Shown in pieces: positions 10,784 through 19,618 of a stretch of DNA of 19,860 nt. The position numbers and the translations under genes were made by a program. Origin of the DNA: CAZNRY01 sp964575675 (GTDB taxonomy: Bacteria > Eisenbacteria > RBG-16-71-46 > CAIMUX01 > VGJL01); NCBI GenBank assembly GCA_964575675.1, contig CAZNRY010000065.1, forward strand, positions 1 to 19,860. The letters run 5' to 3'. Below the pieces are notes generated by a model. The model did no database searches, was not told the origin of the DNA, and saw nothing but the letters and a program-made list of their open reading frames with translations. Each line of letters begins with the position of its first letter. Position 1 is the first letter of the stretch.

Positions 10784-10800
10784 GTCGCGGAGGGAGGAAG

Positions 10801-12819
10801 ATGGATAGGCCTGAAGCCGACCGCAGGGCCCGCGCCCTCCGCGAGCAAATCGCTTACCACGGGCGGCGGTATTACGCCGACGCGGATCCGGAAATCTCGG
10901 ACGCCGCTTACGACGCGCTCCTGAGAGAACTCGATGTGATCGAACGGGCCCACCCGGATCTGATCACCCCGGACAGTCCAAGCCAGCGCGTCGGCGGCGA
11001 GCCGCTCGAGCGCTTCGAAACCGTCGCCCACTCGACGGCGATGCTCTCGCTTCAGAACACCTACGACGAAACGGAGCTGCGCGAGTTCGACGCCCGCGTG
11101 CGTCGATTCCTCGGGCTCGACGAAGCGATCGACTACGTGGTCGAGCTTAAAATTGACGGCGTGGCCATCGCCCTTCGCTATGCGGAGGGCATCTTCGACC
11201 GCGGGATCACGCGCGGGGACGGCACGCGGGGAGACGACGTCACGGCGAACCTCCGCACGGTTCGCGCCTTGCCCCTGCGCGCGGTCGATCCGGGCGGCTC
11301 GGCCCTTCCGGAAGGCTTCGAGGTGCGCGGCGAGGTCTATTTCCCGCGCGCCGGATTCCAGGGCTTGAACCGACAGCGTGAGGAGGCGGGCGAGAAGCTC
11401 TTCGCCAACCCGCGGAATGCCGCGGCCGGAACCCTGAAGCTCCTCGATCCCCGGCTCGTCGCGACCCGGCCGCTCGCCCTCTTCTGCTACGGACTCGTGG
11501 ATGCCCCTCGCCTTGGCCTGCCCACCCATCTGGATGTTCTCGAATGGCTCCGCGGCGCGGGCTTCCCCGTCAATCCCCACGCGAGCAAGGCTCGTGGGAT
11601 CGATGAGGTTCTCGATGCGGCCGCGCGTTGGGCCGAGGAGCGATGGAAGCTCGACTACGAAACCGACGGGCTGGTCGTAAAGGTGGACTCCCTCTCGATG
11701 CAGCAGAGCCTTGGCTCGACCGCGAAAGCCCCACGCTGGGGGATCGCCTACAAGTTCGCCACTCGCGAGGGGGTGACCCAGCTGCTCGGCATCGAGACTC
11801 AGGTCGGCCGAACCGGCAGCGTGACGCCCGTCGCCGTACTCTCCCCGATCGAGATCCTGGGCACGACCGTTCGGCGCGCAACGCTCCACAATGCGGACGA
11901 GGTGCGCCGCCTTGATCTCAGGATCGGAGACTGGGTTGCGGTGGAGAAGGGCGGCGAGGTCATCCCGAAGGTGACCCGCGTCCTGATCGAGCGGCGGACC
12001 GGCGCCGAGGTCCCCTACGAGTTCCCGGATCGATGTCCCGTCTGCGCGGAGCCGCTCGCGCGCGAGGCGGAGGAGGTCGCCGTCCGCTGCGTGAACGAGC
12101 ACTGTCCCGCGCAGAGGAAGCGGCAGATCCTCCACTTCGTCGCCCGCGGCGCGATGGAGATCGACGGCTTCGGCGAGGCGAAGGTCGAATCGGTCGTCGA
12201 TGCTGGGCTCGTGAACGACCCCTCGGACTTGTATCGCCTGACGGCTGACGATCTGATCCCCCTCGAGCGGCTGGGCGAGAAGTCGGCCGCGAACCTGATC
12301 GCTTCGATCGATGGAAGCCTTGAGCGCCCGCTCAACCGCCTCATCTTCGCACTCGGCATCCGGCACGTCGGCGCCTCGGTGGCCAAGAACCTGGCCGGCC
12401 ACTTTCGATCCTTGGACGCTCTGAAGGCGGCATCGGAAGAGGACCTCCGCGGCGTCCCCGACGTTGGCGACGTGGTCGCCGAGAGCGTCCGCCGCTACTT
12501 CGGTCGGCCCGCGACGGCGGATCTTTTGGCCAGGCTGATCGCGTCGCGCGTGCGCACGACCGAGCCGGAAGTCCCGACGCCGGCGGCCCAACCACTCGGG
12601 GGGAAGACCTTCGTTCTGACCGGCGCCCTCACGACGATGACCCGCCTGCAGGCCGCCGCGCGCGTCGAGTCGTTGGGGGGAAAGGTGTCCGGCTCGGTCA
12701 GCGGCAAGACCGATTTCGTGGTGGCCGGCGCGGATCCGGGATCGAAGATCGAGCGCGCGATCGCGCTCGGGGTCGCCGTGTTGACCGAAGACGAGTTCGT
12801 TCGGATGACGGCGGGCTAA
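10801..12819 (+). CDS. ligA: NAD+-dependent DNA ligase
   Basis: 672 residues, the usual LigA length. It seals nicks in duplex DNA during replication and repair using NAD+. Domains run in the standard order. The Ia domain has YHGRRYYADADPEISDAAYD (19-38), which grips NMN. The adenylation domain has the nucleophile motif ELKIDG (Lys117), RGEVYFPR, ANPRNAAAGTLK, DGLVVKVD and WGIAYKF. An OB fold follows. The zinc finger uses Cys412, Cys415, Cys430 and Cys435 (CPVC and CVNEHC). Helix-hairpin-helix repeats include GIRHVGASVAKNLA, and the C-terminal BRCT domain starts near 594 (GGKTFVLTGAL). The start is ATG at 10801, with AGGGAGGAAG directly upstream. The frame is open further upstream, but that sequence is not LigA-like. 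It is the only + strand gene here, divergent from GT2 and convergent with the Omp85 gene. Its stop TAA lies inside an inverted-repeat arm. Confidence 0.98.
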   Translation: MDRPEADRRARALREQIAYHGRRYYADADPEISDAAYDALLRELDVIERAHPDLITPDSPSQRVGGEPLERFETVAHSTAMLSLQNTYDETELREFDARVRRFLGLDEAIDYVVELKIDGVAIALRYAEGIFDRGITRGDGTRGDDVTANLRTVRALPLRAVDPGGSALPEGFEVRGEVYFPRAGFQGLNRQREEAGEKLFANPRNAAAGTLKLLDPRLVATRPLALFCYGLVDAPRLGLPTHLDVLEWLRGAGFPVNPHASKARGIDEVLDAAARWAEERWKLDYETDGLVVKVDSLSMQQSLGSTAKAPRWGIAYKFATREGVTQLLGIETQVGRTGSVTPVAVLSPIEILGTTVRRATLHNADEVRRLDLRIGDWVAVEKGGEVIPKVTRVLIERRTGAEVPYEFPDRCPVCAEPLAREAEEVAVRCVNEHCPAQRKRQILHFVARGAMEIDGFGEAKVESVVDAGLVNDPSDLYRLTADDLIPLERLGEKSAANLIASIDGSLERPLNRLIFALGIRHVGASVAKNLAGHFRSLDALKAASEEDLRGVPDVGDVVAESVRRYFGRPATADLLARLIASRVRTTEPEVPTPAAQPLGGKTFVLTGALTTMTRLQAAARVESLGGKVSGSVSGKTDFVVAGADPGSKIERAIALGVAVLTEDEFVRMTAG

Positions 12820-12895
12820 ACCAGTTTGAGTAGATCTGAGAAGCTCGCCTCGCGGCGCGCGGGCTCGCTTCTCAGCCGAAGTCAAACTGGTTTAG
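12816..12895. terminator. Nested inverted repeat between convergent genes, candidate bidirectional terminator
   Basis: The outer arms are a perfect 14-bp inverted repeat: CTAAACCAGTTTGA (12816-12829) and TCAAACTGGTTTAG (12882-12895). Inside lies a second perfect 9-bp repeat, CTGAGAAGC (12836-12844) and GCTTCTCAG (12867-12875), around a GC-rich core. Each outer arm holds the TAA stop of its flanking gene: ligA at 12817-12819 and the Omp85 gene at 12894-12892. Position and symmetry suit a hairpin that ends transcription from both sides. There is no long U-run, so classical intrinsic termination is not proven. The AT-rich arms stand out against the GC-rich surroundings. A small mobile repeat with terminal inverted repeats is the main alternative. 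Confidence 0.6.
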
Positions 12896-14538
12896 AACTT
12901 CGTCTCGAGCCTGAAGTGGATCCGTCCCGACAGCGGCGGCTCGCCTGCCGGAATGCCGTAGTCGAGCCGGACCCATCCCCCGCCTCCGCGAACACGGAAT
13001 CCGACGCCGTAGGCGCTCGCCCGCTTGGTCGCTCCCCGCGGCCACGGCCGGTACAGGGCGCCGTCGAAGAAGACGTAGGCGCGGTTCCCCTCGGGAAGCA
13101 TCCGCGCGCCCGCCTCGATCCGCATGAGACCATAGCGCAGCGCGCGGAACACCCGCTCGGGGTGTCCACGCAGGTTCCCGCTCCCGCCAAGACCGGCGGC
13201 TTCGAGTCTCGGCAGCGAATCCGGGCCCTGCACCCAGGCCCCGGACACCTCCACCCGGATGAGTGCCTGGCCGCCGACCGGTTGGCTCCGTTCCGAGAGC
13301 GCGTTCAGTTTCAGGAGCGTCCCGTTCGCTCCCGAGATCATCGGACTCCGGCGAAGTTCTCCACGCTCTAGCCCAAGGACCGACCGGCCGCCCCGCGTGC
13401 CCGCTTCCGTCCGGCCGTCGAAGCCGACACCGGCAATCGTCAGGATGCTCCGCGTCCGGCCGCCGCCGTTCCCCGACGCAACCGTTCGATGCGTCGCGAC
13501 GCCGATCCGGGCGGTAAGGCCTCTCCCGAAATCCCCCTCGATGACCCCCCGCGCATCATCAACCGTCCAGGTCGAGTCCTCGATCTCCTGCGAGAGCGCA
13601 GCCTCCGCGGCCAACGGAAGCCCGAGCAGATACGGCTCGCGATAGGCGAGGTTCAGACTCGAACGGTCCTTCTCGTATCGTTCCCAAGCGGCATCGAGCC
13701 GCCGTCCTGTGCCGAAGAGATTGCCGAGCTCGACTCGAACGAACCCCGAGAGACTCCGCCGCGTCCCATCGTAACCGACCGCGCCTTCCGCGTGGTTCTG
13801 CGGGGCCGCGACCATTCGATAGACCAATGTTGCCTCGCCCCCCTCGGGGGACCGCAGCCAGGGACCTTCGACGCGCGAGAAGAGTCCGCTCCGTTCGATC
13901 CGATCGCGCGCCATCCCCGCGCGGCTCGGCCGCACCGGCTCGCCCGGGATGAGACCCGAGAGGCGTTCGAGGAACCGCTGGCGCGTCGCTCCCTTTCCCT
14001 CGAAGACAACCGATCGGACGCTCAGCAGCGGACCCTCGCGCAATCGGGCACGCACCGTCATTCCGCCCTCGCCGTTCCTGGCTTCCAGAACTTGCACCGA
14101 GGCGAACGGCCGCCCGCCCTCCTGCTTGCGTCCAACGAGATCCCAGAGCCGCGCCTCCTGCTCGGCGGGATTCCAGGGGCCGGGTTTCACGGCAGGTCCG
14201 ATCTCGGGCGGCTCCCACGTCCATCCCGCGAGCCGCGACGGTTCGAGGGAGCCCAGCTCGATCGTGCACCTGTGGGATCCCCCGCCAAGGGAATCGAAGG
14301 CCGCGGAGATTTCCCCCTTCCCCCATCCCTCGAGGACGAGCGCGCGGCCGAGCCATGCAAGGAACTCTCTCGAAGCTTCCCGGGCCTCGCCCCTTCGGTA
14401 CCACTCTCGGGCCGCGTTCGAGACGACTCTTCGCGCCTCCGGGTTGCCGCCGGCGACGTCGAGCGCGAGGTCGGCCCGCGCGCTCGACGCCGCGAACGCA
14501 GCAAGGATCAGCCCTGCAATCATCGACCGCCCGCGCAT
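12892..14538 (-). CDS. Omp85/BamA-TamA family outer-membrane protein
   Basis: 548 residues. The signal peptide is MRGRSMIAGLILAAFAASSARA. A periplasmic part contains one or two POTRA-like domains. The clearer one is at about 172-243 (LSVRSVVFEGKGATRQRFLE, then a long helix and IERSGLFSRVEGPW). A 16-strand-type barrel begins with VELGNLFGTGRRLDAAW near 268-285, a hallmark of Omp85 barrels. NLRGHPERVF probably corresponds to the conserved loop-6 'RG' motif. FFDGALYRPW and the final GRIHFRLETKF, ending in Phe, are typical of the family's last strands. Omp85 proteins insert or export other proteins across the outer membrane. It has fewer POTRAs than BamA, closer to TamA or a specialised paralogue. 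The ATG at 14538 overlaps the stop of the large upstream barrel gene by one base, so the two are likely co-translated and functionally linked. Confidence 0.88.
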   Translation of the reverse strand: MRGRSMIAGLILAAFAASSARADLALDVAGGNPEARRVVSNAAREWYRRGEAREASREFLAWLGRALVLEGWGKGEISAAFDSLGGGSHRCTIELGSLEPSRLAGWTWEPPEIGPAVKPGPWNPAEQEARLWDLVGRKQEGGRPFASVQVLEARNGEGGMTVRARLREGPLLSVRSVVFEGKGATRQRFLERLSGLIPGEPVRPSRAGMARDRIERSGLFSRVEGPWLRSPEGGEATLVYRMVAAPQNHAEGAVGYDGTRRSLSGFVRVELGNLFGTGRRLDAAWERYEKDRSSLNLAYREPYLLGLPLAAEAALSQEIEDSTWTVDDARGVIEGDFGRGLTARIGVATHRTVASGNGGGRTRSILTIAGVGFDGRTEAGTRGGRSVLGLERGELRRSPMISGANGTLLKLNALSERSQPVGGQALIRVEVSGAWVQGPDSLPRLEAAGLGGSGNLRGHPERVFRALRYGLMRIEAGARMLPEGNRAYVFFDGALYRPWPRGATKRASAYGVGFRVRGGGGWVRLDYGIPAGEPPLSGRIHFRLETKF

Positions 14539-17500
14539 CAGAAGAACGCCTTCATCTCGGCCCGGCCGTTCACGCGCGTCGTACTGCGATCGGGCGCGCG
14601 CAGATCGGCGATGAGCGAGGCCTCCAACCAGCGGCGCAGGCGCAGGCCGAGGCTCCCTCGTCCTTCCCAACCCGACCGCTCGAGTCCCAAGAGCCGTGTC
14701 GCTGGACCGCGAACCCATGTCCGGGTGAGCTGGAGGTCGAGTCGAGATCGTGTCCGCGGCAGCCACTGCGCACCAGGAACGACAGAATAGATCTCATAGC
14801 GCGCCGCGGTCGGAATCCGTTCCCGCACCCGCCCGATCGTGCCGAACCGGAGGGTCCATGAGGGTCCGGGCCGCCATGTCTCGCCGAGACGCAGACGCGC
14901 CGATCGCCACCCGAGCTTCCCCTCCGCCGATCGCCCTCCCAAGAGCCGATCGCGCTCCTCCTCCCGCTCGACCTGAGCCTCCTGCTCGAGCGTCCATCCG
15001 GTCCAAGGCGTCGACCTGAGCGTGAGGGAAACCTGATCGCGCATTCGTCCCGTCTGCGCGTTCTCGTACCGTTGCGACTCGCTCCGCTCCCGCTCGATCC
15101 GCGCCTGGGGACTGAGCCACCGCGCCCGCGGCAGGACGCTCAACTCGGCGCGCACGCGGTGCTGCGCCAGTGGAACCCCGCGCCGCCGAGCGAGGAGAAG
15201 CTGCGGGATATCTCCCCAGAAGGATGCCGCCGAACCAGTGGTGCGCGAGGAGAAGCTCGCCTGAAGCAGCCACTGCGACGTGAGCCAAAGCCGGCTCGGG
15301 AGCGATGCGGCCCGCTCGTCCCGCCCACGGCCCGGCGCCCCCTCAACCCTCCAGGTCGCGTCGAAGCGCCGCAGAATGCCACTTTCCCCGGTCGGCAGGA
15401 GGACGACGTCGTAGTCGCCCTCGCCGACATAGACGCCGAGGCTGTCGTACCGACCCCGTCCCGGCCCGGCATACTCGATCGCCTTTACGCGCCCCTCTTC
15501 TTCCGTCGTGTTGAGGTCGGCGCGCACCTGCTGTCCAAGACGGCCGTCCGGCCGGTCTTCGGACCAGATCAGCCCCGCGATGTCCGAGCGAACCGTTCCG
15601 CCTGCCCGCCTGAGAAGGTCGCGCCGCGCATAGCGTCCATCCAGGATGCGGCCCGGCGGGGTCCACGCCGCGCGAGCTTCCCACGTACGGGCGCGGTCGC
15701 CAGTTTGCCAACCCGCGTCCCGAATCTCTTGGTCCGTTCGGAAGGTCTGCTCGACCTCGATGCGCCCGCGATCCGCGGGGATCGGGAGGGCAGCCGAGAT
15801 CCGCCACTCATCGAATCCGCGCCCAGAGAGCGAATCCCCCTCGCGGAGCTCCTGCCGTTCGCGGCGGAAGCCGGCCCCGCTCTCGAGCCACGCAAGCCGC
15901 AGCCCGGCCTGGTAGCCGTCGACCACTCGCCGCCCTTCGGACATCGATCCGCTCTCGCGATCGGTCGTCGACGCGCGGATCCGTTCCAGACTTCCATGGA
16001 GGCGGCCCGTGCGGCGCAGGCTGATCTTGTTCCGCTCGCCATCAAGGTCGCGGCGATTGGAAAGCGTTTCGTAGCCTCCCTCCCAAGCGAACCCGAGCCC
16101 CGGCTCTTGCCGCAACGACGCGCTGCGCCGGCGATCGCCTCGCGCAAGCCTCCCCTCCTTGATTCCCCAATCGTAGCCGTACCACCCGGAGTCGATCCGG
16201 CCGACGGGACGGAATGTCGGCCCCAGATCGCGGGATTCCAACGAGAATCCCCATCGCCCGAGATTCCGTCCCCCCAGCCGCAGCGGCAGCGTGTCACGCG
16301 CGAAGGCCAAGCGGAGCGCGCCGCCCTCGCGATCCGAGTCGTCCTTGGCGGAGAGAAGGTTCGGGTCGTCGAAGGAGCCCGCGCCCTCCGCCTCGAACCG
16401 CAACCCGGATGGCCCGGACCAAGCGGCGAGAAAATCGAGCAGGTCCCTCTCTCCGGGGCGCGCGACCGCCCGTCCCGGGGAGAACCTGCCCCGTTTGACG
16501 CCGACGAAGTGGTAGATCGTCATGCCGTCGTCGAGCAGGGAGTCCGCATAGTCGCCCTTGCCGTCGCCCGCATCGGCGAAGCGAACACGGCAGGAGCCGG
16601 AATCTGCCCCCGCGTAACGCAGGAAGGCAAACGGCAGGCTGTCCGCCTCGGCCCACTTGTAGTCGCCGTACCCGACGGAGCCGCAGTCGATCCCGGGGGC
16701 AAGATCGCCGGTCAGGCTGTCCCCGGCAGCTCGAAGCGCCTGCCTCTCCCTCTCGCTGAGGGCGCCGCCGACCGGACGCGAGGGATCGTCCCGCTCGACG
16801 AGGAGGCTCCCCCGGAGGAGAAACCTCCCTTCATCGACACTCTCGCCGGGTCCATGATTCGCGTTCCACCCGAATGTAGCCGCGTAAGCATTGCGACGAT
16901 AAGGGTTTGCATTCGCTTGAAAATCGACGGTGACCCGGCTGTCCTTCCCCACGACGCGCCGGCCCGTGAAGATGAGCGTGCCTGCCGCGTAGTCGATCAC
17001 ATAGTCACGGTCCTCGCCGCGCACGAGGAGATCTCCATCGATCCACACGCGCTCGCTGCCCGATTGGATGACCCCTTCGAGCGATGCCTGACGGGAAAGG
17101 AGATGATAAGGGCCCTGTTTCCCCTCCTCGGCCTGGAACTCCACCGTCGTGTACGAGCCGGGCAACGTCGCTGCCGCGACACTGCCGCCCGCCTTCCCTC
17201 TCTTACCCTGGAGCGTGACCCCCTCGAGCTGTCTCTGATAGCCCGTGAAGAGGCCCGCCGGTCCGCGGAGGGCAAAGTCGCCGAGGGTCAAGCTCGCTCC
17301 GGGCCCATCCACCTGGAGGTAGACCCGGTCGACGTCCGAGAGCTCTGTCGTTTGTCCCTCGGCCTGGAGGGGAGTCTGCCTGTCCGAGAGGACGCCGCGC
17401 ACCGTCACTCCCGACACGATCTCTCCGGACATCGACACGTCGAGACTCTGCCGCAGGGTGAGGTCTTCGCCCGATCCGATCTCGAGGCTCACCGTCTTCG

Positions 17501-17942
17501 TGCCCCGCAGATCGAGCCGTGCCCGGGAGGTGGCCGGGGGGATGTTCTCTTGCCGGGGGGCGACGCGGACCGTCTCCGTTCCCGCCGTGTCCAGCGGGAT
17601 CGTCCGCTGGAAAACGCGTCCGATCTCGAGGGGCACGATCTCGTAGAGGACTCGAAGATGCTCTCCCGGTCGCGGGCGGGTCAGGCGGATGATCCCTTCG
17701 GCCGGATCGAGCTCGTAATCGGTCCCGCCGCGCAGCGTCTCGCCCGCCGCCGTCGCCACGATCGAACCTGGGACGACCCAGCCGTCGGGTAGGTGGAGGC
17801 GTAGGCTGTCGGCTTTCAGGTCCGTCTCGAAGATGCGCGCGTTCAGGGCCCCGCGCACCGGCTCCCCCGCCGTCCCCGGGCCCGCGACGAAGCAGGCCGC
17901 AGCCCATCCGGCCGCGACCAACGCAAGCCTAGCGCTCTTCAT
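14538..17942 (-). CDS. Large outer-membrane protein of an uncharacterised FCB-type family
   Basis: 1134 residues. Signal peptide MKSARLALVAAGWAAACFVA, then two beta-sandwich-like modules (about 71-102, DYELDPAEGIIRLT; about 309-341, DYVIDYAAGTLIFTGRR), and then a long alternating-strand region to a C-terminus ending in KAFF, as in outer-membrane barrels. The stretch 276-342 holds QGPY, GSERVWIDG, RGEDRDYVIDY and DSRVTVDFQ. I recall this core from many proteins annotated as hypothetical in FCB bacteria, and it resembles modules in SprA, the type IX secretion translocon. Calling it SprA would overreach: it is far shorter and lacks other signs. The ATG at 17942 overlaps the lipoprotein gene by 14 nt; the frame is open further upstream without a signal peptide. 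The adjoining Omp85 gene may assemble it or work with it. Confidence 0.85.
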   Translation of the reverse strand: MKSARLALVAAGWAAACFVAGPGTAGEPVRGALNARIFETDLKADSLRLHLPDGWVVPGSIVATAAGETLRGGTDYELDPAEGIIRLTRPRPGEHLRVLYEIVPLEIGRVFQRTIPLDTAGTETVRVAPRQENIPPATSRARLDLRGTKTVSLEIGSGEDLTLRQSLDVSMSGEIVSGVTVRGVLSDRQTPLQAEGQTTELSDVDRVYLQVDGPGASLTLGDFALRGPAGLFTGYQRQLEGVTLQGKRGKAGGSVAAATLPGSYTTVEFQAEEGKQGPYHLLSRQASLEGVIQSGSERVWIDGDLLVRGEDRDYVIDYAAGTLIFTGRRVVGKDSRVTVDFQANANPYRRNAYAATFGWNANHGPGESVDEGRFLLRGSLLVERDDPSRPVGGALSERERQALRAAGDSLTGDLAPGIDCGSVGYGDYKWAEADSLPFAFLRYAGADSGSCRVRFADAGDGKGDYADSLLDDGMTIYHFVGVKRGRFSPGRAVARPGERDLLDFLAAWSGPSGLRFEAEGAGSFDDPNLLSAKDDSDREGGALRLAFARDTLPLRLGGRNLGRWGFSLESRDLGPTFRPVGRIDSGWYGYDWGIKEGRLARGDRRRSASLRQEPGLGFAWEGGYETLSNRRDLDGERNKISLRRTGRLHGSLERIRASTTDRESGSMSEGRRVVDGYQAGLRLAWLESGAGFRRERQELREGDSLSGRGFDEWRISAALPIPADRGRIEVEQTFRTDQEIRDAGWQTGDRARTWEARAAWTPPGRILDGRYARRDLLRRAGGTVRSDIAGLIWSEDRPDGRLGQQVRADLNTTEEEGRVKAIEYAGPGRGRYDSLGVYVGEGDYDVVLLPTGESGILRRFDATWRVEGAPGRGRDERAASLPSRLWLTSQWLLQASFSSRTTGSAASFWGDIPQLLLARRRGVPLAQHRVRAELSVLPRARWLSPQARIERERSESQRYENAQTGRMRDQVSLTLRSTPWTGWTLEQEAQVEREEERDRLLGGRSAEGKLGWRSARLRLGETWRPGPSWTLRFGTIGRVRERIPTAARYEIYSVVPGAQWLPRTRSRLDLQLTRTWVRGPATRLLGLERSGWEGRGSLGLRLRRWLEASLIADLRAPDRSTTRVNGRAEMKAFF

Positions 17943-18882
17943 CCTCGGACGATGTCCGGACGATCCTCCAGCGTGAGATCGTGCCGCCGGCAGGATCCGC
18001 CCGCATGAGAATCCCATCCGCGGTGATGCACGCGCGCCCGAGCGCGATCTCGTTCTCATCACGCGGAACGCCGTCATAGAGAATGGCGCCGCCGGGGGCG
18101 ATCGCGCGAATCCGTCCCGAACTCTCGAGCAGGAAGCAGGTCCCATCCTCGTCCACGGCGAGCGCGGCCGGCTCCGCGAGCCTACCCCCGAGCTGCAGAG
18201 ACGGCTGCCGCCCCCCCGCGGCCGGCAGCGTCACAAGGGACGACGTCCCAGGATCAAGCAGGACGACGCCGTCATCTTGGGCGAGCGCCGCGTCGGCGAT
18301 CCTCGTTGGACGATCGTCTCCCGCGAGGCCATCGAGGGGCGCGTCCAGGAAGCGGCCCCGCCGGTCGAAGTGGAGGACCTTGCCGCGGGGATCGATCAGC
18401 CAAAGATCGCCCGAGCGGCCCACCAGAAGGCGGGCAGCCGAGAATCCCGCCTCGCCCGCGAGCTCGACCTCGTGGGCGAGATCAACCCTCTCCCGCGCGT
18501 ACCCGTCGAGGTCGAGCAGGGTAAGGCTGGGCGATGCCGGCTCCAACAGGAACAGGTATGCGCCGCTCGCGGCGATGTCGGCGAAAGGAAACGCGCCGCG
18601 GATCCGGGTGTCCGCGACGCTCATCGAACGACCGGGGCTGTCGCCCCCCCCGAGGAGCAGGACGCGTCCCCGCGCCCGATCGAGGATCCATGGGCGACCG
18701 ATCGGATCCACCGCTATCGCATGCGGCGTCAAGTGAAGATCTGCCTCCTGATCGACCGGAACGAGGGCGGGCAGCGGAAGGATCGAATCGATCGCGGCGA
18801 CGGTCGAGGAAGAGCATGCAGGGAAAGCCATGACCGAGGACAGAGAGAGCGCCGCGATGAGGATGCACCGCACCCGGCTCAT
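17929..18882 (-). CDS. Lipoprotein with NHL/beta-propeller-like repeats
   Basis: 317 residues. The N-terminus MSRVRCILIAALSLSSVMAF is followed by PACSSS, a plausible lipoprotein signal with Cys23 as the lipidated residue, so the mature protein should be membrane-anchored. The body has repeated short strands of the type 'IAVDPIGRPWILDRARGRVL', 'LLVGRSGDLWLIDPRGKVLH' and 'LAVDEDGTCFLLESSGRIRA'. This is the spacing of NHL or SMP-30-like blades and suggests a five- or six-bladed beta-propeller. No catalytic residues are recognisable, so a binding or scaffold role is more likely than an enzymatic one. The ATG at 18882 follows the previous gene's stop by 7 nt with AGGA just upstream. Its 3' end overlaps the large outer-membrane protein gene by 14 nt. 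Operon position suggests an accessory lipoprotein for that protein. Confidence 0.82.
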   Translation of the reverse strand: MSRVRCILIAALSLSSVMAFPACSSSTVAAIDSILPLPALVPVDQEADLHLTPHAIAVDPIGRPWILDRARGRVLLLGGGDSPGRSMSVADTRIRGAFPFADIAASGAYLFLLEPASPSLTLLDLDGYARERVDLAHEVELAGEAGFSAARLLVGRSGDLWLIDPRGKVLHFDRRGRFLDAPLDGLAGDDRPTRIADAALAQDDGVVLLDPGTSSLVTLPAAGGRQPSLQLGGRLAEPAALAVDEDGTCFLLESSGRIRAIAPGGAILYDGVPRDENEIALGRACITADGILMRADPAGGTISRWRIVRTSSEDEER

Positions 18883-18889
18883 GTTCCTG

Positions 18890-19618
18890 CTACCGAAGGG
18901 GAAGGCTCACGCAGAATCGGGCCGGTGCCCCGGGGTCTCCGGGATCGGCGGCAAGATAGAAGCTCATCGCCCGGCTGGGATCAGCGCGGTGGGCGATGCG
19001 CAGAGCATCGACGGCCGCGAGCAATCGGTTGGCCACCGCGAGGCCGATCATCGTCCCGGCACGTTTGTAGGCCTCGTTACTGCCCCTTCGCTTGTCCTGA
19101 TATCGATCCCAATCGTCCCGGGATGACCACGACCATACGAGATCATCGCGAATCCGGTGCTGCTCGAAGTAATCGGCGCGGCCTTGCAGATCGTCGCCAT
19201 AGCGCGCCCGCGCATCCCGCCGAACCTCATCGTTGTAGTCCTCTGACGTCCGATAGGAACCGAGCAGGCGGTAGTACTCGCCGTCCCGGCCGGAAGCGTC
19301 CCGGACACCCCCGAAAATGTGCGCCATCTCGACATAGCTGTCCTTCCGGATTTTCCCCTGTGCCTCGAAGACCCCGAAGGCGCCCCAGATCGTCGCCTCT
19401 GCTCCCATGAAGGCGTAGGAGCGGTTCGTGAGACCCAGAGCCCGGTGTCCCAGACCGGGGACAAGGAGCGACAGACCGAGGATCTTCAGCCGGCCGGGAG
19501 GACGCCCCCCTTGGGCGGGATCGACCGCGGCCGAGGCCTGGGCACGAAGCGTTCCGGCCGACGCAAAGATCGAAAACAGCGCGAGCGCCCGGAGGACCGG
19601 TTTCAGCGGCGGCCTCAC
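18890..19618 (-). CDS. Small secreted or membrane protein, DUF5683-like layout, paralogue of upstream gene
   Basis: 242 residues from a GTG at 19618, which overlaps the upstream stop as GTGA. The N-terminus (LKPVLRALALFSIFASAGTLRA) is a likely signal peptide. Near residue 47 comes SLLVPGLGHRALGLTNRSYA, a 'PGLG' motif typical of DUF5683-type membrane proteins, then a short hydrophobic stretch (FMGAEATIWGAFGVF). A strongly charged Tyr/Asp/Arg-rich middle follows (YYRLLGSYRTSEDYNDEVRR, DDWDRYQDKRRGSNEAYKRA), then a second hydrophobic stretch with ANRLLAAVDALRIAH. I do not recognise a function; the DUF5683 link is by layout only. The C-terminal part resembles the partial gene immediately upstream. 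It is probably in the envelope, as part of the operon leading to the large barrel and Omp85 proteins. Confidence 0.75.
   Translation of the reverse strand: MRPPLKPVLRALALFSIFASAGTLRAQASAAVDPAQGGRPPGRLKILGLSLLVPGLGHRALGLTNRSYAFMGAEATIWGAFGVFEAQGKIRKDSYVEMAHIFGGVRDASGRDGEYYRLLGSYRTSEDYNDEVRRDARARYGDDLQGRADYFEQHRIRDDLVWSWSSRDDWDRYQDKRRGSNEAYKRAGTMIGLAVANRLLAAVDALRIAHRADPSRAMSFYLAADPGDPGAPARFCVSLPLR

Noticed and set aside
10696..12885. Long open frame antisense to ligA (729 codons)
   Set aside because: Opposite a fully recognisable ligA; the translation shows no family pattern. Long antisense frames are expected in GC-rich coding DNA.
14539..14766. Upstream extension of the Omp85 gene
   Set aside because: Lies inside the large barrel gene; the signal peptide at 14538 fixes the start.
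15072..17792. 906-codon open frame on the + strand opposite the large outer-membrane protein
   Set aside because: Mirror of the real gene; Arg/Pro/Ala-rich with no signal peptide or domain, and no ribosome binding site or promoter evidence.
17943..18146. Upstream extension of the large outer-membrane protein
   Set aside because: Lies inside the lipoprotein gene in a different frame and would bury the signal peptide that starts at 17942.
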